DNA of 64,000 nucleotides from Paramecium sonneborni (taxonomy: Eukaryota; Ciliophora; Oligohymenophorea; Peniculida; Parameciidae): positions 800,779-864,778 of the forward strand of contig CAJJDN010000009.1 in the NCBI GenBank assembly GCA_905182985.1, read 5' to 3'. Position 1 is the first letter of the stretch. Each line of letters begins with the position of its first letter. Shown piece by piece: positions 23,276-35,681 of this stretch. The notes below the pieces were generated by a model that saw nothing but the letters and a program-made list of their open reading frames with translations, was not told the DNA's origin and did not search any database. A program made the position numbers and the translations under genes.

Positions 23276-25881
23276 TCATTTAATTTTCATACTAGTATTT
23301 CTAAAAAAATCACATAATTTTTTATTAGAATTTTCATAGATATCTGAAAAGTTTTACATTTATTTTACTTCTAATTTAACAGAAGGTTCAGATTTTACAG
23401 CTTGACTTTTTCTGTTTTACCTACAAATAATTCTATTAGTTGGTTATTTTAGAAGATTCTATGAATAGTTTTATATTGGTATTGAAGGAAGTAATTTAAG
23501 TGGAATAGTTTATTAACTTGGTTACTTTGTTGAATCAATACTTTAAAGAGTAAAAGTTCTTAAATGAGTTTATGTAGATATTTTTTCATTTTTTATTTTT
23601 CTACTCATGTGATGTAAATGACCAAAAATAGGTTAATTAGGAATATTTGTTTTTTTACTTGGAATTTGCATTTCCACTGTATTTAGATATCTTCGTAGAT
23701 TATTTGAAGTTGGAGTCAATGTACTAGATTCTTTTGTCATTTGACTATTGAATATTTATTTTGATGCTTAAGATGTAACATGAGTACTATTTGTAGTTAT
23801 ACTTGATTTCAGTTTCATTTCTGGAGTTGTTGGAGCTTCTGATATTTCTTCAAATTAATGTTCAATCTATTTTATTTTGTTTTCTAACACTTCCTTTTTC
23901 CATTCTTTAAATTTATATTCATATTATGACATATGTTTATCAATAATTTCTTAAATGTGATACTTTTTAGCTAAACTCTTTGCTTAAACACTAGATTCTT
24001 TTACAGTTCTACACTCAATTATTATATCCTGTATTACTCGAAATAAATGTTATGTAGCAGATCTTAATTCACAATGTGCCATATCATATCCTTCTATTTA
24101 TATTATCTTAATCACTTAAGATTCATTTAAATTAACAGGATAATTTTTTATTAACAAAGCAAGATCTTATAAACTAAAAAATTATTATAAGAAAATATCT
24201 TAACTGATTAATTACGATACTTTTTCTCTAGATTATGCACTAAGTTGTGGTAATATTTAATCTATTGATTATTTTTGTTAAGGTTGTACCATTGTTTTTT
24301 CACGTAAAGCTTTTTCTTCTATATGATCATAAATAGCATTTAAAAATTAATTTGAATTTCTAATACTTGGATCTTTTGCTATTAATTTTATTTTATATTA
24401 TCTTTCTAATTATTACATTACTTAAGATAATTAGATAAACATTTTATTGTATGTCCATTTTAAGTAAAACCTAATTATTAATAATAATCATTTACTCATG
24501 TCCAAACATATCTGAATTACATGATTTTAAAATCTCTTTTATGTTGTACAATGAATTTAATATTCTAGAGAGAACAGTTGTAAGCATAGTAAAAATTCTA
24601 ACAAAAAAATATTTATTATTAGATAAATGTCTTATCTGAATATTTGTTAGATATTAAGCCATTTCATGCTATTATTCATCTATTTATGGAGCAACAGACT
24701 CAGGTTCATCTAATTCATAAAATTACAATTAATTTAAGAATAATAAATGATTTATTAACTAACCTTTTTATAGTAATAAATCTTCATATCTATTTCTTAA
24801 TGTACCATCTTAAAATTATAATTTTCTATAAACTTAAATCAATTAATTTATTGAAGAGTTCAAATCATTATCATGAAATTTAAAAAATATCTTCATTCTT
24901 GATGATACACCACTAAATCTTGCCCTATCTATATATTCTTATAAAGATGAAGCTAATTGTAATCTTGAAAATGGTTATCTTAATTGCCATCGAACATGTT
25001 ACAGAATTTCATCTAGTTCAAAATCATTTGGATTTTCTAGTACAAAAATTAATCTTAATTTATCAATATCATCAAATTCTTCTAAAAATTCAGCGCATTC
25101 TTCAATTTTATGAAACTTGGTTTTAATTTCATCATCTGTTTTTTTAATAAGATCACTTGTCTATTCATATTTAAGTAATAATGACATCTCTTAATCTTCT
25201 TATTCAAGTAATTCTTTTAATTTTTGTTCTGTAACTGCTGAAGATTTTTCTGCTTAATATTTTAATTTTTCAATTTTTTGAGTCTACCATTCTTTTTCTA
25301 ATTTCATTGCTTTTTTAATTGTTCCAATATAATGAACAAAAAGTTACAATTATTATTTGTTTTCAATCTCTTTTAAATGAATTTTTGGTTCATTTTAAGT
25401 GTATAGTTCAATTTACTCTTTCATTAAAGTATTTTATTTTTGAATAATTCTCACTGAATGCTCAATCTAATCATTTCGTTTTTATAAATTCTAATTGCAA
25501 TCAATTTCCTTATCAATATCATTTTATAACTCAAACTCTGGAATAACAAATGTTTATTCATTATTTATTTTAAAATCCTCTTGTATTTATGTTCTTTTTT
25601 TATTATTAATGTAAGTTAATTCAGCTAAGATCTTCTAATATCCTGCTATATCTATATCATCATTATTCTATTAATTCTCTTAACTCATTTCATATAAAAG
25701 TTCTTATTTACGTTGTTCTAGTTTTTGATCAACGATCTTCATTACTAATTTTTAGTACTTGAGTTTTTGGTTAAAGCAATCTTAATGCAGCTAATTGCTC
25801 TCTTAATACATTATCAATGCTCTCCTTATGTAAAAAGATGCTAGTTTTAGTTTTCGTTACTACTCTTCGGAATGAATTCAT
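23276..25881 (-). CDS. Long coiled-coil protein
   Basis: The 852-residue product has two introns (22 nt near 25751-25772; 25 nt near 24470-24494). Most of it is Glu, Lys, Gln and Leu rich with heptad patterns, broken by a more globular stretch around residues 270-420. The last 200 residues are Ser, Thr and Pro rich and basic. Proteins of this kind build cytoskeletal and ciliary structures; no specific family is recognised. Both introns restore one continuous frame over more than 2.5 kb, which strongly supports a real gene. Confidence 0.75.
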
Positions 25882-26452
25882 TTAATTATTGAAGTTTCGT
25901 AAATTCAATAAATAAAATATACAAAGTATCTTAAATTGTATTTAAATAGAAAGTGATTGTCAATATAAAATATTTATTTTACTATAGTTATAATTTTCAA
26001 AAAGTGTTTTCAGGGAATTTTATCAATTCTTTGTTATACATCTTTATATTATATCAGTAAAAATATTCAAACAGTTCAATCTTTGTGCAATTTTATATTT
26101 AATTTTGAGATGTATATGAAAATTATGTTCATCCATTCAATTTTTCATATTATGGATTTTACTAAACTCTAATTCGTTTCCATTTTGTAAATAGACAACG
26201 TAATTCAATATCAATTTTATGTTATTAATTCTTGATCTTTATTGAACCAAAAGATCCAACGTTAAATAGAAAGATATTTTAAATCACATATTTATCCTGG
26301 CTTCTTTAAAGATAAGAAGGTTGCAATAAATATTATTAAGAAAGTTTGAAACTATATTTCTAAATAATTATACTTGACTTGACTTGTCCATGTTATTGTT
26401 TTTCATTAATTTTCCATATAATTTAATGACATAATTTTATGAGCTTTTCATG
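25882..26452. other. Intergenic with overlapping open frames
   Basis: Minus-strand frames remain open here, for example around LFNVGSFGSIKIK, but they could not be joined to a start or to the small gene upstream. No conclusion. Confidence 0.35.
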
Positions 26453-26741
26453 TCATTTCTAAGAAATTCCATATAAGTAATCATTCAATCCAATCATTAA
26501 TTCCTTTTATAAAAAATTTATTATTAAAACTTACAAAGTCTATATAATAATTGTATTCATCTTCAAAATTCGAACTTTTGTAAAATTTCAACTAATTAAT
26601 GAGTAAATCGTTTATTTCTATATTTTATATCTCTTACATCTTTTATTAGAACTGAGGAATTTAAATATGGCAAGCTATAACAAAAAATACAGAATAGCAT
26701 AAAATAACTATTTTAAATCCAGAATTGATCTTCTTTTTCAT
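26453..26741 (-). CDS. Possible small secreted protein
   Basis: An 85-residue product if one 31-nt intron (GTAAGT...AAAAG) is removed. The N-terminus has lysines followed by a hydrophobic stretch (FKIVILCYSVFFVIAC), as in a signal peptide. The rest is polar with no motif. The stop is close, and an alternative frame continues beyond it, so the 3' end is unsure. Could be a chance frame. Confidence 0.35.
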
Positions 26742-26994
26742 TGAAAATATATTCACTTATTTTTTTATTAAAAAAAATTTACCTTTTTTTTTGTCACTAA
26801 TTTTATGATTTTTAAAATTTTATTCCCATTTTAATATATTAGAAAATTATTTCTTGCTTTGTAATTTAAATAGCTATTAAATTAAAAATTATGACTTTTT
26901 TTAGCATGCTTTTTATTTTTTAAATTTTATTAAAATTTGTACTAAATTTTTTGTACATTTAAAAACATATTATATTATTAATTATATATAAAAA

Positions 26995-28023
26995 ATGTAA
27001 GAAAGTGTCATAGTATGTCCTTATTGTAAAAATTAAGCCTTTTTTGATCCAAGATCATCATCAAGTTTTTGTAAATCAAAGCAATGCAAAGGAGTAGTTA
27101 TTGAATAAGGAAAAATTACATATGAAAATGAGGTTAATTTACATGAAGCTGATGAGCCTGGAAAAAAGTAAACTAGATTTGGAGGATATGAAAATAAAAG
27201 AGAAGCCTTTAAAAGTTAAATCTGTGAAATGTTAGGAAAAAATGATTCTAAATAAAGAAAACAATTTTATGAGAAATTTGAAGCTGGAGAACATTTAATC
27301 TAGAAATTTTCAAACATTTTTAAAATGAATGAAGCATTTACAAATGATGCTATTTCTAAATATAGAACTTTAATGTTTGATTTTGTAAATGAAGTATAAT
27401 AGCAATTATATATTATAGATTGCCAATAAAAGTTTTTTAGCTTTAGCTGTATTAGCTTATCAAATAATCATATTAGAAAGAAAAAATCAATAAAATCATG
27501 ATTAAAGAATAAATAAAATTACACCAGATTTAATGTTGAAATATTGTACTGTTACATCCTAATAATTAGATTAAGTTTCTAAGGCTGTAAATATGAAAGT
27601 ATTAAATAATTAAATATTTTTATAGAATTCAGTTGACCCATAAAAACAAGATATTTGTCAATAAATTTTACAAAGAATTAAAGAACATAAATTACCATTT
27701 AATGAATATGAAATAATGGGAATTTATGATATTCCTTCAAGACTGTTGGATAAAACTGTAATTAAGGGTGAAAAACAATCAACAATAACTTGGTAATTAT
27801 TGAAAATTAACAATTTAGTGTTGTTGAATATATGGTAGCTTAATTATCTAGTAATCCTGAATTAAATAAATTAACACTTGATTATTTGGCCTAATTGAAT
27901 GATGTAACTAAAGACACTGCCAAAAAATTATGGAATACAATTATTGATCATTAAGGTTTGTAAAATCTTATATGCAAATGGTAAGGATAAAGACCAATAT
28001 CAGACCTCAAACATATATAATGA
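26995..28023 (+). CDS. TFIIB/Brf-like protein
   Basis: The 325-residue product has two introns (25 and 26 nt). It opens with a zinc ribbon, CPYC at residues 8-11 and a second Cys pair in FCKSKQCKGVV, the usual start of TFIIB-family factors, followed by a linker and helices with SFLALAVLAYQIII that fit a cyclin-like repeat. A second helical region lies downstream. Family role: bridging promoter DNA, TBP and RNA polymerase. Identification rests on the ribbon and on overall shape and is moderate. The 3' part from 27449 lies in the second gap duplication; this copy has the complete gene. A decayed inverted partial copy lies at 62293-63015. Confidence 0.6.
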
Positions 28024-28580
28024 AAAATTATTATTATTACAAGAACAAATATATAAATACTCAAATTCATTTTGTTAATAATTTTATCAAAATAAAATTT
28101 ATATTCTTAATGAGTCAGCACATAGCTTCAAATCCAATAATTAAATAACTTTGCTAAAATCATCCAACAGAATAATTTACAAACTTTTGCTAAAATCCTG
28201 AATGCTTAAAACCTTTGTGTCCAGAATGTATTGAATCTCATACTAAATATCATTAACAAGTTTAAACAAGCGCCGATATTGACAGTTTTAAAAATGTTAA
28301 ATAACAATGTTTAAGAAAGGTTAGCACTGGAATATAAGAAATACAGAAAATTATTTAAGATGCTGATTAATATGGATTAAATGATAATGATGATTAAACT
28401 ATTAGAGAAATACAAAAAGGAAAGGAAATTGCTATTTCTTTAGTAAACTCACATTTTTCTGCTTTAGAAGAATAGTATAAATAATATTTAGAATAATAAT
28501 CGAATTATGTATAAACATTTAATCAATTGCAAGAAAGCATTAAAAATACAATGAATGAACTAGAGCATCTAAATGTTGGT
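27449..28580. repeat. Direct duplication across gap 2, left copy
   Basis: These 1132 bases recur at 28582-29713, by eye without change, separated by one N at 28581. The segment spans the 3' part of the TFIIB-like gene and the 5' part of the kelch gene. As in gap 1, the breakpoints lie exactly at the N, which points to an unmerged contig overlap. Confidence 0.9.
28110..28580 (+). pseudogene. Truncated duplicate of the B-box/kelch gene (probable artefact)
   Basis: First 157 codons of the B-box/kelch gene, cut by the N at 28581. The complete gene is at 29243-30869. Treat as an assembly duplicate. Confidence 0.8.
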
Positions 28581-28581
28581 N
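28581..28581. other. Assembly gap of one N
   Basis: Single N between two identical 1132-base segments. Confidence 0.95.
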
Positions 28582-29156
28582 GTATTAGCTTATCAAATAA
28601 TCATATTAGAAAGAAAAAATCAATAAAATCATGATTAAAGAATAAATAAAATTACACCAGATTTAATGTTGAAATATTGTACTGTTACATCCTAATAATT
28701 AGATTAAGTTTCTAAGGCTGTAAATATGAAAGTATTAAATAATTAAATATTTTTATAGAATTCAGTTGACCCATAAAAACAAGATATTTGTCAATAAATT
28801 TTACAAAGAATTAAAGAACATAAATTACCATTTAATGAATATGAAATAATGGGAATTTATGATATTCCTTCAAGACTGTTGGATAAAACTGTAATTAAGG
28901 GTGAAAAACAATCAACAATAACTTGGTAATTATTGAAAATTAACAATTTAGTGTTGTTGAATATATGGTAGCTTAATTATCTAGTAATCCTGAATTAAAT
29001 AAATTAACACTTGATTATTTGGCCTAATTGAATGATGTAACTAAAGACACTGCCAAAAAATTATGGAATACAATTATTGATCATTAAGGTTTGTAAAATC
29101 TTATATGCAAATGGTAAGGATAAAGACCAATATCAGACCTCAAACATATATAATGA
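28582..29156 (+). pseudogene. Truncated duplicate of the TFIIB-like gene (probable artefact)
   Basis: Only the 3' part of the gene at 26995-28023, lacking the zinc ribbon and first intron. It begins at the N of gap 2 and is best explained as an assembly duplicate. Confidence 0.8.
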
Positions 29157-29713
29157 AAAATTATTATTATTACAAGAACAAATATATAAATACTCAAATT
29201 CATTTTGTTAATAATTTTATCAAAATAAAATTTATATTCTTAATGAGTCAGCACATAGCTTCAAATCCAATAATTAAATAACTTTGCTAAAATCATCCAA
29301 CAGAATAATTTACAAACTTTTGCTAAAATCCTGAATGCTTAAAACCTTTGTGTCCAGAATGTATTGAATCTCATACTAAATATCATTAACAAGTTTAAAC
29401 AAGCGCCGATATTGACAGTTTTAAAAATGTTAAATAACAATGTTTAAGAAAGGTTAGCACTGGAATATAAGAAATACAGAAAATTATTTAAGATGCTGAT
29501 TAATATGGATTAAATGATAATGATGATTAAACTATTAGAGAAATACAAAAAGGAAAGGAAATTGCTATTTCTTTAGTAAACTCACATTTTTCTGCTTTAG
29601 AAGAATAGTATAAATAATATTTAGAATAATAATCGAATTATGTATAAACATTTAATCAATTGCAAGAAAGCATTAAAAATACAATGAATGAACTAGAGCA
29701 TCTAAATGTTGGT
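28582..29713. repeat. Direct duplication across gap 2, right copy
   Basis: Second copy of 27449-28580. After 29713 the kelch gene continues in unique sequence. Confidence 0.9.
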
Positions 29714-30869
29714 TTAGAAAGCTCTAATTTAATATCATTTATAAAAAAGATTTGCACTATGGATTTAAAAAAAACTTTATTGAAATACAAAAAAACAATG
29801 AAAAATCTATAAAACAAATAAGCTAATTAATAAATAATGGTTTAACTAAATTAAGCAAACTTATAGCATATTCAAACATCTTTAAACAATTATGCTAAAC
29901 TAGATATTATTCCATTATAAAATACGATATTTCTCAGTCAAAGTCATGTTTCTCAATTTTAAGAAAGTTATCTTTAATAAAATGAGTATTTTAAAGGTAA
30001 ATATAAATTACTCCACTTTTTTGAAATTGGAAAATCAACATTATGGTTATATGACTTAAGTTTACCAGAACAGATTTGGAGACCAGTATAAATATCAAAT
30101 TATGTTGATGTATTACCATATTCTAAATCAATAATGACTCCTGAAGGATAAATTTATTTAACAGGAGGTTCTATTTAAAGTAATAAAAAAAGTGGAAAGA
30201 TTTATTAATTTAATTTCTCAAACTATTAACTATAAGAAGTAGGATAAATGACTTATGGAAGAAGTTCTCATGGATTAACATGGAAAAATAATGAGTTATA
30301 TATAATTGGAGGTTATCTTGACAATTTAGTAATTACTTAAAATTGTGAAGTTTTTGATTGTATTAACAAAAGAACTAGACGATTACCAAACTTAAATAAT
30401 GCAATTGCATCACCAAGTGTTTGTATTTTTAATGATACAATAACTGTTGCAGGAGGATTAAGTAAAATTAATAATTATCAATCTAGTTTAGAATTTAAAA
30501 ATTAATCAATAAATTGAATTTTTAATGATTGATCGATGGGTTCCTTGTACAGTTACATCATAATTACATTTAGCTTCAATGATGTGCTCAATTTAAATTG
30601 AATAAAATTAATTAATGATATTTGGAGGATATTATGAAAATAATAAAGGATCTAAAGAATGTGTTATATTAGAAATTAATGAAACAACAGCTAAAGTATT
30701 GGAAACTAAATAGCTTCCACAGGCTGAAGGTTTTTGGAATAACAATCCTTTAATATTTTAAGGTAGAATTTGGGCTTTGCAAAATATTGTATAAGACATT
30801 CATGGGAATTGCTCCTAGGATTAAAGAAGAATACTAATATTTGATGGGTTAAATTGGAAATAATCATGA
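29243..30869 (+). CDS. B-box zinc finger and kelch-repeat protein
   Basis: The 533-residue product has one 25-nt intron near 30460-30484. Residues 12-47 contain Cys and His in B-box order (C..H..C..C..C..C..H..H), for example CLKPLCPECIESHTKYH. A Gln-rich coiled coil of about 170 residues follows, then a beta propeller with kelch blades: IYLTGGS, LYIIGGY, ITVAGGL, LMIFGGYYENN, each with the double Gly. The order B-box, coiled coil, propeller resembles TRIM-type proteins without a visible RING, a combination common in ciliates and trypanosomes. It probably acts as a binding scaffold. The N-terminal quarter is duplicated across gap 2. Confidence 0.8.
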
Positions 30870-31573
30870 TATATTTAATTTAAATTCGATCATAAAGATT
30901 AATATTTTTAATAATTTAACCCATATCTTTATTTAATAATAATTGAAATCAATACAATTTCAATTAAATATATCTCTTGTAGTAATTTATTTAAGTTTAA
31001 AATTTTGCTTATTTATTTTGCTTTATTATATTTTAATTTTATTTAAAAGTATCTAAATTATAGAAACATTCTAAATCCTTTTTTTAGTTATCTAAAAATA
31101 TTATTATTATAAGTTTTTTCTTTTAAATATCTATATCAATCTAATCTTGAATAAAATAATTTCTAAAATTATTGTAAATGAACAGAGATTAAAAAATTAT
31201 AAAATATAAATTGATTTAGAAAAAACAAAATGGTGAAATTACTTTTCTTTAACTTTATGGTTAAATATTATGAGATTTCTAATAAAATAAATATGTTAGC
31301 CTCATAAGTGTTTTTACTAAATTAAACATTAATCAAAAGTTTATATAAATCATTATTTAACTTAGTGCTTATGTTAACAAATAGAATTTTATTAAATTCT
31401 AATATAAACTAATAACTAAGTGAACAATTAGAAATCAGAATAATATAAAAATATTTTTGATATATTTAGGAAATCATTATTAGAATAGATTAAGAATCAT
31501 TCAATAATTTTTAAGATAATAATATAAAATGAAAGTCTAGTCTTTTCATTTCTGTTTAAAGATTTCAATAATG
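30870..31573. other. Intergenic, no supported gene
   Basis: AT-rich. Short frames exist (for example from an ATG near 31182), but none joins into a gene. Confidence 0.45.
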
Positions 31574-32050
31574 AAGAATACAGAAAGTTCTTTTGATTTA
31601 AAAGAAGGCTTATAAAAAGGATGAATACTTATAAGAATATATTAAAATTGATATATTAATTCTACAATGATAAAATCACAATGAAAAGAAATCTTTAGGT
31701 AATGAAGTGTTTCTTATAACCTTGATACTCTTTCTGGTGGATGTTACTGAAGGTTATTTGAATACTTATTTAAGTTATTAAGTTGATAAGCATAATAAGT
31801 CTAAGATCTTTTCTTCTTTAAAAATAGCTGATTTGGTTTTCTTTTCTTGATTTTTAATAGGAAATTTAATGAATTATGAAGTAATTGATGAGGGTTATGG
31901 ATTGTTTAATCGATTTAAATGTTATTATGTAATTTTGGATTTAATATCTTAATTTCCTTCAGTTTTAATGACTTTGTAACTATCGTCATACTTTCCTCTA
32001 TACTTATTCATAATAATTGATTTATTTATTTATTAATGTATATATAATTA
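31574..32050 (+). pseudogene. Broken K+ channel fragment
   Basis: One plus-strand frame encodes the start of a channel of the CNG/EAG type. It has a polar lead (AYKKDEYLQEYIKIDI), an S1-like segment (VFLITLILFLVDV), then S2, and the S2-S3 signature GYGLFNRFKCYYVILDLIS, which fits the (D/E)GxL...KxYY...IDLIS pattern of that family. Two TGA codons interrupt the frame, one near 31668 and one at 31848-31850, and no mini-intron removes them in frame. There is no S4, pore or cyclic-nucleotide region: the homology stops where RPL7 ends (32059). It looks like a decayed or truncated relative of the channel at 6051-8874. Confidence 0.6.
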
Positions 32051-32058
32051 CTGTTCAA

Positions 32059-32879
32059 TCAAATCATTCTCTTGACAAGATCATTGATGAGATCTTCTCT
32101 ATTTCCCCAATCTCCTTAATTAATGAATGATCTTCTCTTTGCAATGAATCCTCCTCTTGGTCCTCTCAATTTGAAAGCCCTATAAAATAAATGAAAAGAT
32201 TACCACAAAAATCTATTTGCTTCTTTAAAGTGAGGTCCTACAGTAGTAATTTCATGGATGAGATCTTCAACACAATGAATACCACATTTTCCTAATTATT
32301 ATTCAACAACATTATTATTTGTGATTGGAATTCTTTGACCATTAACTTTGGCATATCCTCTTTTGTATACAAGATTTTTGATAACTGTTCTTGATGGATA
32401 TCCATAAGTAACATATGGTTCAACTTTTCTGATCATTTCAATTGTAGCCTTATTAACTCTAACAAAGGCTGCATTATGAAGTTATCTTAATTTCAAAAGT
32501 CTTAAGGTTTATCTAACCTGAGGATTCAAAGTGTTGATACTTTTATAACTTAAATAAATCATACCCTCTGATTCTGACCACCAAAATCAATTTAGCTTCA
32601 GCTGGAACATAGAATCCACCTTCACTCTTAGCTTTGCGTATGTTATCAACTAAGCCTTTTTCTGCAGCTTTATATTCTGCTTCATAAGCTTAACCATTCT
32701 TTTCCCATTAAGATCTTCTAGTTTTATTTGCAGCCAATCTCTCTGTTCTTCTTTTAGCAACAGCTTCTCTCAATTTAGTATCTCTTACGGTCTTTTTAGC
32801 CACGTTTTCTGGAACCTTTTATCTAAATTATCAATACAACAACTTACTCAACTTGCATTTGTTGCTTCTTTTAAGACAT
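32059..32879 (-). CDS. RPL7: 60S ribosomal protein L7 (uL30)
   Basis: A 248-residue product, the usual eukaryotic length, with three introns (25, 25, 24 nt). Recognisable blocks are the basic N-terminus, [48 protein letters not shown] and [20 protein letters not shown]. It is part of the large ribosomal subunit and binds rRNA. In-frame TAA and TAG occur where other species have Gln, which confirms the ciliate code. Its 3' end abuts the broken channel fragment on the other strand. Confidence 0.97.
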
Positions 32880-33143
32880 TTTAAACAAAATAAAATCTTA
32901 AATTTTAAAATCAAATCAACTAAAACAAATTATTCTAATCTATACTTTGTTTATACTTCACTTCTCATTTTCTACTTATTATTTTTACTAGTTATCTATT
33001 CTCAAAATAATCTACATATTAGAAATCATTCAAAAAAATTATTCATCATTTCATAGACTTTTTAGTAATAAATGCAACAAATTTATGAAAAGTAAATTAT
33101 ATAATTTTCATATACTTTGATTTTGCATCAAGAATAATCTTTT

Positions 33144-34537
33144 TCACTTTAAAGATTTTCTCTTTGTACATGGACTAGGATTTGGAGTTGGTTTTTTTGA
33201 AGGTATTGGACTTAAACGATAATTGGAGTGTTTAGTAGATGAAACAGCTCTAGTTGGCTTTAATAATTAACTATGTGATATAGTATCTCTAGCTGAAGGC
33301 AAAAATAATTAAGCCTATTTACTTTAAGGTTCCTTTATTCGAATTCTGTATTTTTCTGTAACAATCTTTTCTTATTTAAACCATTAATGATTCATTGCTT
33401 CTTTTACTGTAGGTCTTAACTCCTTTGCTTCAAATAAAGATTTTAAAAATAGTTATCCTTATTCACTTATTTTTATATTGTCAACATTAACTTAACCTAA
33501 ATAATTCTTTGTTATTGTTTCATTATAATCTCCTCCAAATGGTTCTTCTCCAGTTATTATTATGTACATAATTACTCCAACACTAAAAACATCTACTTTA
33601 AAATCATAAAATTCATCTCTTAAGATTTCGGGAGCTACAAAACCAGGAGTTCCACATCTTTAAAATAAATACTTTCCATCTTTATTGTAATAATCTGCCA
33701 ATCCAAAATCAACTACACAAAATTAAGAGAGGTTTGATTTTCTTAAAATTATATTTTTTGGCTTAAGATCTCTATGAATTATTCCAATTTTATGAAATGA
33801 TAAAATAGCTTTAAATAGTCTATATATAAAACTAGCTAATTATTTTTCATTTAAAAAAGTAGTTGGTTATTTTAAATAATCCTTTAAATCTCCTCCTTCT
33901 AATAATTCCATTACAACATATATACTGTCTTCATTCTCAAATACTTCATAAAGATGAATGATATTTTCATGCTAGACTTGACGCAAAATTGATATTTCTT
34001 TCAAAAGAGCTATTTTATCTTATCGATTTGTTAATTTATGTTTGCAATATTATTTAACAGCAAATTTTTCATCACCCAACTAATATCTACAACTAAAAAC
34101 CTAAATAGAATTACAAATACTTCAGCTTAATTTCCTTTGCCTATTTTTTCTAGTATTTTGTACGTATTTGTAAAACCTTACTATATGCACCATCTTTTCA
34201 TATAATTGAACCAAATTTCTATTTCTCCATATAATATTAGAGTATCTCCTTTGCTTATTGCTATACCTTCTCCAAGCATTTTATCTTTATTTATCTCTAT
34301 GAAGCAATTTTCATAATTTATCCATTTGATAGGCCCCTTTAATATATTTAACAATACTTTTTTTGTGTAACAACCTAAAATATTCTATATCAAAATGAAT
34401 TTTTTCATTTTATAAGTTTTAGAACTTGATTTAATAAATTCTCCTTCTAAGGCTCCATTTTTAGAGAGTATTGGCATAGGCAGATAACTCCAAGTAAATT
34501 TTTTTTAATTGTTTGGAAAAATTGATTCTTTAAACAT
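33144..34537 (-). CDS. CAMK-like Ser/Thr protein kinase III
   Basis: The 457-residue product has one 20-nt intron (34101-34120), placed in phase 0 just before the Val of the glycine loop (GKGNQAEVF), as in the related kinases. Residues 1-125 are the shared module, here opening TWSYLPMP. The kinase domain has catalytic Lys in FAVKQY, HRDLKPKN, DFG, CGTPGFVAPE, so it is predicted active. The C-terminal tail is short, basic and Ser/Pro rich (SPIPSKKPTPNPSP). No calmodulin-binding helix or EF hands are evident. It lies downstream (on the minus strand) of a 1-kb gene-free region. Confidence 0.88.
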
Positions 34538-35564
34538 ATATTATATTTTAATTTACTGAATATTTTTATTACTAATAAAAATATGTTGATTCAATATAAT
34601 TATTAAGTTATTATTTAAATAATCTTGAAAAGTTTATATAAATATTAGTCATTTATAATTATAAAAGCATTGCGATACATCAGTATGACTTGTAATTACA
34701 GTATTTAAGTAAAGATATGACTTAAAAATTAAGTTAATTTGGAAAAATAAAACTTAAATTCAATAATATAATATAAATAACATTTTAGATTACAAGAGAA
34801 AAAAATCATTATTTTTATTATGAAATATTGAAATGAATTAAATTGGAATAGAAATGTTATAAAATGTCTTGATGGACAAGCTTCTACTGTTAAACTAATT
34901 ACCATGGAAGAGCGTATGATAAATTGAAAATTTATGAATTAAGATTAATTAGGCCATTATTATTCTGATAATGATAAATTTAAATTGTTAAATATTATTA
35001 TTTGTATTAAATATATTTTAAGTAAAATAATAAGAGTTTTATTATAAAATTCATAATTTATTTTAAATTTGATTATTTTTGTAAATCGTATTAAAGTTAG
35101 AATATAAAAATAGATTGATAAAATTTTCTGTAAAAATGAAGTTAATGAATAATAATAAAAATATATTACTAAATATGTTTTAATTATGAAATAGATAATG
35201 ATAATTATATAAAATCATAAATTTTAAATAATTTTTATTGATGTTAATTAATGCATAATTAAAAAATTATATATTTGGAAACCTGATAGATAGATGATAA
35301 CATAAAATTCAATCAGAATAGAAATAAGAATGTATTAAAATGAGGGTGGCTTAATAAGATTTTGAGATTCTAGCAGTGAAACAGAGTAAGAGTGTAAAAT
35401 TATTATAAGATTATATAGATATTGAAATAAGTGCATGAATTTTAAGATTTGATTAAATTAAAATAGTTTAAATGAAATTTAAATGTAGATATAAATGATT
35501 AAAGTTTTATAGGAAATAGAATAATAATATATATTTAGTTTTATTGAAATAATAAAGTATTAAT
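34538..35564. other. Gene-free kilobase upstream of kinase III and the tRNA
   Basis: Very AT-rich. A 30-codon stretch near 34836-34932 (containing VIKCLDGQAS) looks protein-like but has no context. No other signal is seen. Confidence 0.45.
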
Positions 35565-35636
35565 GGATCTATCGTATAGCGGTTAGTACCTGAGGCTCTA
35601 ACCCTCAAGACCTTGGTTCGAATCCAAGTAGGTCCT
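35565..35636 (+). tRNA. tRNA-Gln (anticodon CUA)
   Basis: The 72-nt sequence folds as a cloverleaf: a 7-bp acceptor stem with one G-T pair, D arm with the GGTTAG loop, 5-bp anticodon stem, and a 5-bp T stem closing the TTCGAAT loop. The anticodon loop is CTCTAAC, so the anticodon is CUA at 35598-35600 and reads UAG. In ciliates that reassign UAA and UAG, such tRNAs are charged with glutamine, in line with TAG codons in RPL7 and CFAP91 here. No intron; a T-run follows. Confidence 0.95.
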
Positions 35637-35637
35637 A

Positions 35638-35644
35638 TTTTTTT
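35638..35644 (+). terminator. RNA polymerase III T-run terminator
   Basis: Seven T residues two bases after the tRNA 3' end, the normal Pol III stop signal. Confidence 0.8.
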
Positions 35645-35681
35645 AATTATATTTTTGAATAATAAATATAAGAAATAATAA

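Noticed and set aside
34836..34932. Short protein-like stretch in the gap before the tRNA
   Set aside because: Only about 30 codons with no start, exon partner or homology recognised.
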